DNA of 64,000 bases from Bacillus solitudinis (lineage in GTDB: Bacteria; Bacillota; Bacilli; Bacillales; Bacillaceae_D): assembly GCF_002797395.1 (NCBI RefSeq), contig NZ_KZ454943.1, positions 1,582,048 through 1,646,047 of the forward strand, read 5' to 3'. The position numbers and the translations under genes are program-made. Of this stretch, positions 1 to 9,008 are shown piece by piece. How positions within the stretch are numbered: position 1 is the first letter of the stretch; each line of letters starts with the position of its first letter. The notes under the pieces were generated by a model. The model saw nothing but the letters and a program-made list of their open reading frames with translations. It did no database searches and had not been told where the DNA came from.

Positions 1-1638
1 CAATCGTTCAAACTCAGCCAATGTCGTCCTTTTAATTTCTTGCACAGACTGCGCGACATACTGTTGTAGTTGCCTTTTAAAATCCTTAATAATGACATCG
101 GTATGATTTTCAATCGTATCTTTGAGCTCAGGTTTTATTTTCTCCATTTGACTTTCAGCAATTTTCTGCTGTAAAAATGGCAACCCCGCCATACCAACGA
201 TTGGAATAAGAAACGGTCCGCCTAAAAGAAGTGCTAATGTACTAGCTCCACCAACCGCTAAGCCGGCCTTAATCGAAGCATTTCCCGTTTGCGAGGTAAT
301 CATCGGTAGTGCTGCTTCGTAACGATATTCCTCTTGCTGTGATTGAATCTGGACCGTTTGTTCAAAGGTTTTCGAGAGGCCTTGTGCTAATTCCTTTTTC
401 AGCTTTCTAAATAACTCCTGAATCAAATCGCTATACTGGCTAACCCATTGCTCAAATTGTGTTCGAATCGTAATTGGCAATTGCGTTTCGACGAGCGCTT
501 TTACATCGTTTCCTTGGAAAAGGTCAATCTTCGTCTCAAGGTCAGCTTTTAATCTATCTCCAAAGTATGTTGCTGACTTCTGAACCATGAATTGAATCTC
601 TTCTTCACGACTGGCGACATACTGATGAATCTGTCCTTCCCAGTCCTCCTTTTGCGAAAGCCACTCTTCAATCTTTGTCAGCTGTTGCTGCAAATTTTCA
701 AGCGACTGCTTCGACATGAGTTCGACCGTTTCAACTTCAGCAAGTACACTCTCATGAACCATCGCTAATCGTTCGTGAAACCTAGCAAGCTTTTCCTCAC
801 TTCGCGAACCTTTCTCAATTAACTCAGCGATTTGTTGCTCAACCTCGGTAAGACCAGAATAGCTAAGCCCCTTCTCATCACCAGCAAGTTTCGCCTTCAA
901 GCCTTGCAGCGCTGAGACCGGAAACACTTGGGGATTGGCTTGCTTTGTAATCTGCTGCACTCTTCGTTTCAACAAATCAACCGTATCGTCAAGTTCTTCC
1001 TCATCCACTCGATCTAAAAAGTTCGCAACATAGAGAATCCGGTCCGTCCCTTCCTTTAGAAGTTGATTCTCCAAAAACAGTTTCTCTGTCTGCTTCATCG
1101 GTGCTGTCAAATCAAGCATGAATAAAATCACATCCGCTCGCGGAATAAACCGGTGTGTCACATCAGTTCGGTGCTGATTTAAGTCATTTACACCAGGTGT
1201 ATCAACAAGGACCACTCGCTTTTTCAGCAATGACGATGGCATAAAGAGCTTCAGATACTTAATCTCGTTTGGATCAAAATGAGCTGTAGCTGTGTATTGG
1301 TTTAAAACCGCTGCCGAGAGCTGCTGTTTCTCTATTTCTCCATTTGTTTTCAAAATCTGAACCTCAGAATCTTCCCCGTAAAAAACCGCATTTATCGTGG
1401 CTGTTGTTGGCGTTACATCAACAGGCATGACCTCTTGTTTAAGAAGAGCATTCACAAATGTCGATTTCCCGTGCTTGAACTCACCGACCACGACAATCGT
1501 ATAATAATCCTCTTGCAAATCCTCCGCAAGTTCCCTGAGCACCTTCTCTTCTGGACTATCAGGTAACAACTCAGTCATCTCACGTTTAAGCTGGTTAACG
1601 TATTTCGTTAGCTGTTGATTCTTATCTCTATAATTCAT
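1..1638 (-). CDS. Dynamin-like GTPase, third gene of a dynamin operon (C-terminus outside window)
   Basis: Bacterial dynamin-family large GTPase, expected to bind and remodel membranes by GTP-driven assembly. The 546 visible residues start at the ATG at 1638. The G1 P-loop GEFKHGKST lies at residues 52-60, the G3 motif DTPGVND near 146-152, and a long helical region follows. A glycine-rich hydrophobic stretch (about 456-484, ending in LIPIVGMAGLPFL) resembles the membrane-inserting paddle of bacterial dynamins. The reading frame is open to the window edge, so the C-terminus is missing. Its ribosome site (GAGGTG) overlaps the 3' end of the upstream gene and only one base separates that stop codon from this start, so translation is probably coupled. 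The precise role is unknown; relatives act in membrane repair, fusion or phage tolerance. Confidence 0.85.
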   Translation of the reverse strand, partial: MNYRDKNQQLTKYVNQLKREMTELLPDSPEEKVLRELAEDLQEDYYTIVVVGEFKHGKSTFVNALLKQEVMPVDVTPTTATINAVFYGEDSEVQILKTNGEIEKQQLSAAVLNQYTATAHFDPNEIKYLKLFMPSSLLKKRVVLVDTPGVNDLNQHRTDVTHRFIPRADVILFMLDLTAPMKQTEKLFLENQLLKEGTDRILYVANFLDRVDEEELDDTVDLLKRRVQQITKQANPQVFPVSALQGLKAKLAGDEKGLSYSGLTEVEQQIAELIEKGSRSEEKLARFHERLAMVHESVLAEVETVELMSKQSLENLQQQLTKIEEWLSQKEDWEGQIHQYVASREEEIQFMVQKSATYFGDRLKADLETKIDLFQGNDVKALVETQLPITIRTQFEQWVSQYSDLIQELFRKLKKELAQGLSKTFEQTVQIQSQQEEYRYEAALPMITSQTGNASIKAGLAVGGASTLALLLGGPFLIPIVGMAGLPFLQQKIAESQMEKIKPELKDTIENHTDVIIKDFKRQLQQYVAQSVQEIKRTTLAEFERL

Positions 1639-1639
1639 C

Positions 1640-3562
1640 TCACACCTCTATCGCTCTCGTCTTTGCCACACGTTCGTATACAGATTCGAGTTGATCTTTT
1701 GTTGCTTTCAATCTTTTCTCGCGACGCTCAATAATTTCAAGCTTCTTCTGGACTTCATCTGTTGCTAAACGCGCATTTTGCTCTAGCTTACTTAGCTGTC
1801 CTTCCGCTTGTTCAACATGCTGTGCGACAATTTGGTGAAACTGCACTATAACAGCCTTGCTTAACCCTCTCCACTGCGATTCGAACGCAATCACTTTTGA
1901 TCGTCTTGTCTCCTTCAACTGCGAAATCAGTTGCCTTTTCATCTTTGCAACCGGGTCTTCTCTTGGGATGAACCAACCGACGACCCACGAGATACCACTA
2001 GCAACGAGCGTTAGCGCATAGCCCGCTCCAATTGCCACTTTCCCAAGGAAACTTGAACTATTTGCCCAAGCATCATCTAATTCCTCTATCAAATCATCAA
2101 ACATACTCCGTTGTGACTCAACTTGGGCAACCGCTGCCAAATCTAACACATCCAATGTTCCTTGTCCTGAAAGATTTTGAATTGTTGTATCAAGCTCGGC
2201 CCACTCTTGATTTAAGTTACGACTCATTTTCTCAATTACTGATTTTATCGTTTCATTCATCCGGCGATTCTTTTCGATATGTAAGGCGCGCTCAAGCGGG
2301 GCAATTGCCTGCTCGACCTCGTAATTAATCTCATTGGAATCCTCGTATTGATTCTCTTCAAACACATCCATCGCTACTTTCGAGATTGATTTCAGCTCAT
2401 CTTTATACCACTCAACAAGCGTAAGAGCCTCCGCTTTTAGGGCACTTTCTATCCTTTTCTCTGCATCCATCCCGATCTTCTTCACCTCGTTTAGCTTCGG
2501 GTAATATGCCTTTACCTTCTCTTGAATTCCTTCTACCTTGTTTGTTAAAGAACTTTTTTCAAACTCAATCTGACTTTTCAAAACATGATCTATTAACTTC
2601 ACTGCTTGACGAATTGGTTTTCTTAGCTTAACCGAGCCACGATCATATTGTAGGAAGTCAGCAAGTGCCTTTTCTAATTCAAGATAACCCGTTTTCTCAA
2701 GAGGCCATGGTTGTACTGGCTCGCCTCGGAAGGTGATAACTTCCCCGTTAGCAATTCGACGGTGATTTAGTGCTTCTTTTGCTGAGACCATAAAGATTTT
2801 CACATCAGCTAAAATTGGCATCAGCTTATTCCGCGCGTAGCTCATCACCTTTTCGACATCCGCCTCAGACTGCATCTCATCCTTGAAATTAATGACGATA
2901 AAAATTTTGTGAATGTCATTAGCCAATAAACGGTCACGCAAGAAACTAATTTCAGACGCCGATAGAATCTTCGTTGCCGCCAACAATAAAATCGCTGCGT
3001 CGGAGGTCGGAATAATATTATTCGTAATCTGCTCTCGAACCGGATCAAGGTCATTCGTCCCTGGTGTATCAATAATCTGCACACCATTCTCACAAAAGGG
3101 GAGCGGATAGCCAATTTCCGCATGCTTTACCCGTTTAATCTTGTCTACCTCAGACTCATATTCCTTCATTGATGCCTCATCACCAGCAAGTGGCTCTTTC
3201 GGTGCAATGAGCTTCTTAAAATCCTCTTCCGTAATAGTCTCCATTCGATCGTCATCATGATAATGAAGTTCAATCGAAGGCTCAGGCTTATAGATAATCT
3301 TGTTAAGGACAACAGTTGTCGGCCTCACTAGCGACGGGAGCACTCGTTTCCCGAGCAACGCATTAATAAAGGTTGACTTCCCGCGGGAAAATTCTCCTAC
3401 AACGACGATTGTAAACTGCTCTTCTTGAAGCTGCTGCTTCAACACACTCACTTTTTCTTTTTCGTTTTCAAGTCTCATCTCTGCAAGCAGAAAGGACAGT
3501 TGTTCAAAGCCTTGAACAACCTCCGTCTGTGTCTGTTTAAATACATCTAAAGAAAAACTCAT
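1640..3562 (-). CDS. Dynamin-like GTPase (second gene of the operon)
   Basis: 640-residue dynamin-family GTPase. The P-loop GEFSRGKST is at residues 56-64 and DTPGTND begins at 165; a plausible G4 is NFKDEM. Long charged helical segments flank a hydrophobic hairpin (about 511-534, GAGYALTLVASGISWVVGW) that probably inserts in the membrane. The C-terminus is coiled-coil-like. Its ribosome site GAGGTG lies in the last codons of the preceding gene, three bases separate the two genes, and the third gene follows after one base. The length fits a single-dynamin protein and not the fused two-dynamin form (DynA) of B. subtilis. Tandem dynamin genes usually encode hetero-oligomer partners, which is the likely arrangement here. 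Cellular role unknown. Confidence 0.85.
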   Translation of the reverse strand: MSFSLDVFKQTQTEVVQGFEQLSFLLAEMRLENEKEKVSVLKQQLQEEQFTIVVVGEFSRGKSTFINALLGKRVLPSLVRPTTVVLNKIIYKPEPSIELHYHDDDRMETITEEDFKKLIAPKEPLAGDEASMKEYESEVDKIKRVKHAEIGYPLPFCENGVQIIDTPGTNDLDPVREQITNNIIPTSDAAILLLAATKILSASEISFLRDRLLANDIHKIFIVINFKDEMQSEADVEKVMSYARNKLMPILADVKIFMVSAKEALNHRRIANGEVITFRGEPVQPWPLEKTGYLELEKALADFLQYDRGSVKLRKPIRQAVKLIDHVLKSQIEFEKSSLTNKVEGIQEKVKAYYPKLNEVKKIGMDAEKRIESALKAEALTLVEWYKDELKSISKVAMDVFEENQYEDSNEINYEVEQAIAPLERALHIEKNRRMNETIKSVIEKMSRNLNQEWAELDTTIQNLSGQGTLDVLDLAAVAQVESQRSMFDDLIEELDDAWANSSSFLGKVAIGAGYALTLVASGISWVVGWFIPREDPVAKMKRQLISQLKETRRSKVIAFESQWRGLSKAVIVQFHQIVAQHVEQAEGQLSKLEQNARLATDEVQKKLEIIERREKRLKATKDQLESVYERVAKTRAIEV

Positions 3563-3565
3563 TAT

Positions 3566-6500
3566 CTACACCTCTTCCCAAACTTCCTCTTCAAATTCCT
3601 CCATCTGTTCCTCTTCTATGACCGCTTCTTCCTCTTCGCCTTCTCCCGTTTCCTCTTCTATTACTTCTTCCTCTCCAAAGACATCCTTCTGAAGTATCTC
3701 TACGCGCGGGATCTCATCAATAAACAACAAGCCATCTTTTGTTATCTCCACCGCGTAATCAGCTGAGACATGCTTTTCATCGCCAGTCCCATCGCGATAC
3801 GTATACCGATCGATAACATAGAGACTAACAAGATAATGGGTATCATCAAGCTCTATTATCGACTCTATTTCAAAAGAAAGGTTTTCCATGCCCATGCCTT
3901 TTTCGTTCGCATTGGCGATATATTGTTCAGCCTCTCCGTACTCTGTTCCGTGCGGTTCATAGAATTCCTCCACATACCAAAACCCTTGTCCATTAAACGC
4001 AAAAATAAAATCCGTGTAATAGGAGGAGATAAACGAAGCTATCTGATCTCTTGAAACATTATTGACCGTTCGCACAACTACCTGCTCTCGTACGGTATCT
4101 AAATCTGTTATTTGGTCGATACCAAACGACCATGCCCCAAACGCTTGCACAATATAGCGTTTCTTCTTCTCATACCTCGTTTCTTGCCCTTGGTGATCCG
4201 TAAAGAATAACTCCTCACTGGTTAAGATGGTATACTGATTTTTTCCAGTCCTCTCAATATCTTTAATAACAAAGTCTGTGAATTGAAAAAGATAACCTTT
4301 GCCTGAAATTGATTGAACATAATCGTACAACTCCTGATACGCGGTTCCCTCTTGTACAAAAAATGTTTCAATATTAGCGAAGCTATCCTCATTTAATGTC
4401 AACTGATAAGAAGAACGAAAGTCCTCTAAAAAGGCGACCAAATCCTCATCAGTAACCGGATAATCAGGCTCAACTCTTTCAATTAATTCATGGTCTGCAT
4501 TCGTAATCACAAGCTCTTGTCCTAATGACGTCAACTGATACGCGCCTTCAAACAACCACGTCACCTCATTCTCAGCATATTGCTCTGCCGTTGTGACAAA
4601 AATCTCATCATCGCTATAGTGCACATCAACCAATTCAAATCTTTCCTGATAACTTTTATAAGTATAATTATTCCATTGCTGCTCAAAGCTCTTCCACCCA
4701 TCCTCGGAAAACCATAATTCCGGATAAAATTGCTGAGAGCCTTCAATAGCTCCTGACATTTCATCAGCCATCCTATAAAAAAACCATTCTACATCTTCTT
4801 GTGTCCACTGCTCAGCAAGACTCAATTCTTGCTCATAACTTAACGTCTCCGCACTAATTGGCTCATAACTTTCTGTCTGGTTCGACTGTGATTGTTGGAA
4901 GGTAAATGCGATAAGTAATCCGACCACCGTTGAAACAATCCCGATTCCTAGGGCCATCCCACGCTTACTCTCCATCAGAGCGAGAACGTCCTCAGGTTTA
5001 TACTTCAGCTTCGTAGGAGGCGAGTGTACTTTCCCCCCCACTAAATGTGTTAAGTTAATTCCTTTTCCAAACGAAACCTCTGTTTGAACAAACGGCGGAA
5101 TCGAGAGAAGCTTTTGATAGGCGACGATTCCCTCACCAATTGGAATTTCACTATCAAGAACTTTAATATTTTCATAAAGATGTACACATTCCTTAAATTC
5201 CGCTAATGTGACTATCTCTTCATCATTTGACTCAAACACGATGCGCATGTCTTCAATCCACTGCTTCAGGCTAGTAAGAAAGGTCTGAAGCGTGGTTAGC
5301 TCATCAATATCCATCTCTTCATATCGGTCTTGTACATGAATTAACTCCTGATTCCACTCCTGCGCAAGCCCTGCCTCCCCAAGTATGAGCTGTTGCACGG
5401 GGTCACGAAGCTGTTCTTCCTTTTCTTGGCTCAGCGTCTTTAACTGTTTCAAAAAACGATCGCGACTGCTTTTAAGGCTTTTCTGTGTCTTTTGGAGCCT
5501 ATCAACATGGGAGTTATACTCCTTCATCGATTCACCAAATTGTTCTACCCTGCTCTTCCCAAAAAATCGAGAATCCTTAATATCGTCCCACTTCGCTTGC
5601 AAGTACTTCTCCTCAGATCGCGCCCCCTCTATCTCTTGCTCATAGCGCTCGCGTTCCTCCGTAAACTCGATGTAAAACGGATCAACGTGTTCTGTGCCAA
5701 AGTGTTGCTTTAGTTCTTCAAAGCTCTGCGTGCCTGAAAGAGATGCTTCTTCTTTTACGACCCGAGACACTTCAGCATTAATCGTTTGCTGCGTTTCGGT
5801 AAGTGTCGCCCGCATGTCACGTATTCGTGGAAAGTCTCTTTTCAAAAACGCATGTAACATTCGTTGGTAACGATAAAAGCCATTATCTGTCTTTTCCTCA
5901 ATTAAACATTGATCCAAGGCAGCGAGAGGTCGCTTCAGTCGCTCAAATATCCTAATTGCCTTCATTTGTGGATTTTCTTCAAACGACGCAAACACCTTTT
6001 CAAGGCTATGCCAGTTACTCCACTTCATCTTTGTCGCATTTGACTCGAGCATGCCTTCGAGAGCCTCTTTCGCCGAAACACCATAAAGGCCTTGGAATGC
6101 CATCCCTTTACCATTTAACCTTCTAATACTATGATCCAGAAACTCTTCAATGCTCTCTTCCTCCATATCATGTTGGTCAATTCGGTTGACGACGCCAAGC
6201 GGCTGAATGCCAAGCGCTTGAATTCGTTTTAGCTCATTCACCTCTGACTCGAGTCCAACAAACGAATAGGAAAAAACCCATATCATATAATCCGCCCGAT
6301 GTAGAAACCGTTCCGTTGCATCGGTATGTAAGTCATGACCAGCATTCAATCCCGGAGAATCGACAATCGATAATGTTTTCAGTTGCTCAATTGGCAGCTG
6401 AATTTCAATGTAGGAAAGCTGTTTCCGAACAAAGGCCCATCTACCCTCACGTTCCGCCGTTAGCTGTTCAATCCACTCTTCATCGTACTCTTTGACTTCA

Positions 6501-6787
6501 CCATTTAAAAAATGTCCTAATACACGCTTCTTTTTTCCGTATGTCAGCTTTGTCACCACCGCTGTAGCGGGGGTCACATCGGAGGTTAACACCTCTTCAC
6601 CGAGCCACGCATTCACAAATGTTGACTTCCCTGATTTGAACTCCCCTGCAATCATCACAATCGGCGGCCCATCCAAATCCTCATGGATCTCATTTAAATC
6701 GTGAACGATGTCTTTATGCCCTGTCTTTCCCTTTGAAAATACCTTCCACTTTGATAATGCTGAACTCAGCTGATTCTTCCATTTCAT
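3566..6787 (-). CDS. Dynamin-like GTPase fused to a transmembrane segment and TcaA-like extracellular domains
   Basis: 1073-residue fusion and first gene of the operon. Residues 1 to about 600 are a dynamin-type GTPase with P-loop GEFKSGKST (48-56), DSPG (142-145), NRID (200-203) and a long helical stalk. One transmembrane helix lies at about 608-630 (GIGIVSTVVGLLIAFTF). The remainder, predicted outside the cell, appears to hold three NTF2-like units of about 110-125 residues (about 650-765, 780-895, 905-1035) that resemble the ectodomain of TcaA/YvbJ proteins, then a very acidic tail of about 35 residues. The start has a good ribosome site (AAAGGAG). This combination of cytoplasmic dynamin and exported sensor-like module is unusual. 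I infer that it links an envelope signal to membrane remodelling by the two downstream dynamins. The GTPase and TM calls are firm; the NTF2 call is by pattern only. Confidence 0.8.
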   Translation of the reverse strand: MKWKNQLSSALSKWKVFSKGKTGHKDIVHDLNEIHEDLDGPPIVMIAGEFKSGKSTFVNAWLGEEVLTSDVTPATAVVTKLTYGKKKRVLGHFLNGEVKEYDEEWIEQLTAEREGRWAFVRKQLSYIEIQLPIEQLKTLSIVDSPGLNAGHDLHTDATERFLHRADYMIWVFSYSFVGLESEVNELKRIQALGIQPLGVVNRIDQHDMEEESIEEFLDHSIRRLNGKGMAFQGLYGVSAKEALEGMLESNATKMKWSNWHSLEKVFASFEENPQMKAIRIFERLKRPLAALDQCLIEEKTDNGFYRYQRMLHAFLKRDFPRIRDMRATLTETQQTINAEVSRVVKEEASLSGTQSFEELKQHFGTEHVDPFYIEFTEERERYEQEIEGARSEEKYLQAKWDDIKDSRFFGKSRVEQFGESMKEYNSHVDRLQKTQKSLKSSRDRFLKQLKTLSQEKEEQLRDPVQQLILGEAGLAQEWNQELIHVQDRYEEMDIDELTTLQTFLTSLKQWIEDMRIVFESNDEEIVTLAEFKECVHLYENIKVLDSEIPIGEGIVAYQKLLSIPPFVQTEVSFGKGINLTHLVGGKVHSPPTKLKYKPEDVLALMESKRGMALGIGIVSTVVGLLIAFTFQQSQSNQTESYEPISAETLSYEQELSLAEQWTQEDVEWFFYRMADEMSGAIEGSQQFYPELWFSEDGWKSFEQQWNNYTYKSYQERFELVDVHYSDDEIFVTTAEQYAENEVTWLFEGAYQLTSLGQELVITNADHELIERVEPDYPVTDEDLVAFLEDFRSSYQLTLNEDSFANIETFFVQEGTAYQELYDYVQSISGKGYLFQFTDFVIKDIERTGKNQYTILTSEELFFTDHQGQETRYEKKKRYIVQAFGAWSFGIDQITDLDTVREQVVVRTVNNVSRDQIASFISSYYTDFIFAFNGQGFWYVEEFYEPHGTEYGEAEQYIANANEKGMGMENLSFEIESIIELDDTHYLVSLYVIDRYTYRDGTGDEKHVSADYAVEITKDGLLFIDEIPRVEILQKDVFGEEEVIEEETGEGEEEEAVIEEEQMEEFEEEVWEEV

Positions 6788-6908
6788 AGACTTCTCCTTT
6801 AATACCCATCTAGGTGAATTGAACTCATCCTTATGTCTTAGATTATTCTACTATAATTCTACAAGATTCGGTAAAAACCTCTAATATATTTACAGAAAAA
6901 TTCACATC

Positions 6909-6951
6909 AAAAAACCTCTCACCTCTCATTTATTTGAGACGTAAAAGGTTT
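6909..6951 (-). terminator. Terminator-like hairpin in the dynamin operon leader
   Basis: Imperfect inverted repeat (AAACCT/AGGTTT outer arms, TCTCA/TGAGA inner arms) followed on the minus strand by a run of six T. It lies 120 bases upstream of the first dynamin gene. It could be a leader attenuator, or a backstop to transcription entering from upstream. Confidence 0.35.
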
Positions 6952-7019
6952 AAATGAACTCTATTATAATTTTCAGCAACTTGAACAAACTAAGAACGAT
7001 AAAAATTTAAGGTGACTTA

Positions 7020-7376
7020 ATGATTGGATTAATTGTTAAAATTTTTGTTTGCCCAATAACGGTGATGATTGCTTCTCTTATCTTCGCCAATGTGTATTAC
7101 GCGAATCTCATACAAGCAATTACTGTGGGATTGGTTCTCGCAGTCGCAGCTCACATGATGGAAGTTCTCATTTTGAAAAAAAGAACGTTTTGGATTAGTA
7201 CGATTATCGATTTTTTCGCAGCCGCACTTATTGTCTATGTGGTTTCTGGTTTATTTGCGACCTCCGTTGTTACGATTGGAGGCGCCTTTTTAACAGCTAT
7301 ATTACTTACATTCACTGAGGTGATTCAACATAGCTGGCTTATTAATAGCGGCAAAATCACCAACCTAAGATGCTAA
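7020..7376 (+). CDS. DUF2512 (YndM-like) integral membrane protein
   Basis: 118-residue very hydrophobic protein with four predicted membrane helices and little else, matching the size and pattern of the Bacillus YndM/DUF2512 family, whose function is not known. The start is supported by AAGGTGA five bases upstream of the ATG. It is transcribed alone, divergent from the dynamin operon, with a bidirectional terminator downstream shared with the copper-storage gene. No charged catalytic motif is visible, and a role cannot be inferred from its neighbours. Confidence 0.7.
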   Translation: MIGLIVKIFVCPITVMIASLIFANVYYANLIQAITVGLVLAVAAHMMEVLILKKRTFWISTIIDFFAAALIVYVVSGLFATSVVTIGGAFLTAILLTFTEVIQHSWLINSGKITNLRC

Positions 7377-7470
7377 TCTGTGGATTCACTTATCATCTTT
7401 ACCGACTATCCGCTATATCCTTTTCAATAAATTACAGCAAATAATTTACAAAGAAGGAAATTGACACCAA

Positions 7471-7513
7471 AAAACGAGGATTATTTCCTTTTAAAGAAAT
7501 AATCCTCGTTTTA
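7471..7513. terminator. Bidirectional intrinsic terminator
   Basis: Perfect 17-base inverted repeat (arms AAAACGAGGATTATTTC and its complement, 8-base loop) with A and T tracts at its ends. It separates the convergent DUF2512 and Csp3-like genes and can end transcription on both strands. Confidence 0.9.
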
Positions 7514-7539
7514 TAAAGCCATCCGTCATTTCACAAAAA

Positions 7540-7869
7540 TTAGGAAGCCAAGTTTCTACAAACTTCTGCACATTTAAAGCAAGCTTCTGCACACTTTTGA
7601 CAATGGTCGTGGTCATGTTTCTTACATTCATTTCCACATGTTTCACAAATTTTTGCACAGACTTCTGCTAATTCAGCAACAAAGGGTGTTCCTCTCCCTA
7701 TTGCTTGTTCCAAATAAGCGCAAATATCTGCACATTCTCTATCCAAACGGATACAATCAGCCATCATATTAACGTTTCCTTCCCTCAGACAAGCATCATA
7801 ACAGTGATTACAAGCAACCATACATTCATGTAAGGCTTCAATTACAGATTGATACTGTTCATTTGACAT
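7540..7869 (-). CDS. Four-helix-bundle cytosolic copper storage protein (Csp3/YhjQ-like)
   Basis: 109-residue protein with 16 cysteines, mostly spaced as CxxxC/CxxC along predicted helices (HECMVACNHCYDAC near the N-terminus, HCQKCAEACFKCAEVC near the C-terminus). That is the hallmark of Csp proteins, which fill a four-helix bundle with Cu(I). Length matches Csp3/YhjQ of Bacillus (about 108 residues). There is no signal peptide, so it is cytosolic. I prefer the ATG at 7869 (SNEQYQ), preceded by AAGGAGG, over the 26-codon longer open frame. The adjacent YdhK-like lipoprotein on the same strand is often found with metal-handling genes. No copper operator was identified. Confidence 0.88.
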   Translation of the reverse strand: MSNEQYQSVIEALHECMVACNHCYDACLREGNVNMMADCIRLDRECADICAYLEQAIGRGTPFVAELAEVCAKICETCGNECKKHDHDHCQKCAEACFKCAEVCRNLAS

Positions 7870-8024
7870 ACTATTAAAACCCTCCTTAAGAAGTTTCTGT
7901 TTACTATAACCTTTTCTCTGGCTTTTAAACCTCACGCATTTTTTCAATACTAACGTTTATACCACAACGAAAACATGACATTTCATTCCTAGCTGCTGAA
8001 ATAGTTGTATTAATTGAACCAAAA

Positions 8025-8069
8025 AAAAGAGCGTTCCCCTTTTTAAGGAAGGTACCGAACCGCTCTTTT
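8025..8069. terminator. Intrinsic terminator
   Basis: Inverted repeat with arms AAAAGAGCG(g)TTC and GAACGCTCTTTT and A/T tracts at both ends. It lies just downstream of the YdhK-like gene on the minus strand. Confidence 0.75.
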
Positions 8070-8090
8070 GGCAACTCGAGAACATATGAA

Positions 8091-8669
8091 TCAGTTTAAT
8101 GCTAATTCACTTTCTGTTACCCATTTATGATTTTCGACTGCTTCCCCTCCAGTCGTTGGAGTGAAATCAATCATGTATACCGTGGTTTCTTCGACTGAAA
8201 CAATTTCAGCAGTAGCCCCTTCCATCCCTTGCATATGATCCGCTTCAAGAATTACTTCCGTTCCAGGGTCTAACTTGTTCTCACCAGCATCTACAATTTC
8301 TTCATGAATGACCCACTTATGATTTTCAACTCTCTCTCCGCCAGTAGTTGGTGTATAAGACACGGCATAGGCCGTTGTATCATAAGCACCTACAATCGTT
8401 GCTTCGGCACCTTGCATTCCCTCCATATGACCTGTTTGAATGATAGCTTGACTTCCCACTTCAAAGGTTGGGTCTTCCGCAGTCTTCAAATCTTCAGGAA
8501 CTTCACCTGAGCTAGAATGATCCATATCCCCATGCTCCATATTCGAATCGTCATCGATTTCCACGTTTTCTTCAGTATTGGAATCCGTGTTCAAATTGTC
8601 TCCACACGCCAATACCATAAGCAGCAAGAGCAAAGACACAATACCCATTATTAATTTTTTGTTTAACAT
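8091..8669 (-). CDS. YdhK-family lipoprotein with two DUF1541 repeats
   Basis: 192-residue exported lipoprotein. The N-terminus has a hydrophobic signal ending in a lipobox (MVLAC, Cys at about residue 23), followed by an Asp/Glu/His-rich linker. Two homologous repeats of about 55 residues follow, each with GHMEGMQGA/DHMQGMEGA, then YTPTTGGE or FTPTTGGE and ENHKWV. The Met/His-rich repeats suggest metal, perhaps copper, binding outside the membrane; this is inference. I chose the ATG at 8669 over an in-frame GTG three codons upstream because AGGTG sits seven bases before it. It is in the same orientation as the Csp3-like gene but separated from it by a terminator. Confidence 0.85.
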   Translation of the reverse strand: MLNKKLIMGIVSLLLLLMVLACGDNLNTDSNTEENVEIDDDSNMEHGDMDHSSSGEVPEDLKTAEDPTFEVGSQAIIQTGHMEGMQGAEATIVGAYDTTAYAVSYTPTTGGERVENHKWVIHEEIVDAGENKLDPGTEVILEADHMQGMEGATAEIVSVEETTVYMIDFTPTTGGEAVENHKWVTESELALN

Positions 8670-8790
8670 GTATATCACCTCGAATTTTGATAGTACAGCT
8701 TTTATCTTCTAGTGACCAGCATAGCATCACAAGAATAACACGAAGACTTATGGACATGCTAACATCACGATTAAGAAATCGAGGTGTCCT

Positions 8791-8973
8791 ATGGAACCAA
8801 CTTATATCCTAATGATTTACTTATCTCCATTGCTTATAGGCTTATTTGCTTTTAGCATTTTTAAAGGAAATGAATTATTAGCATGCCTTTATGCCTCAGT
8901 TATTACTTCTGGTATGTATGGGATTTTAATTATTGCTAACCCGATGATAATAAGATTTTTCTTCCAAAATTAA
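8791..8973 (+). CDS. Small hypothetical membrane protein
   Basis: 60-residue protein with two predicted membrane helices (YLSPLLIGLFAFSIF and MYGILIIANPMIIRFFF). The start is backed by GAGGTG five bases upstream. I do not recognise a family. It lies alone between two minus-strand genes. A translated gene is likely because of the good ribosome site and compact, two-helix composition, but function is unknown. Confidence 0.55.
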   Translation: MEPTYILMIYLSPLLIGLFAFSIFKGNELLACLYASVITSGMYGILIIANPMIIRFFFQN

Positions 8974-9008
8974 AAAACTTTAGCCTGCGTGAGGTGCATT
9001 TTCTATTT

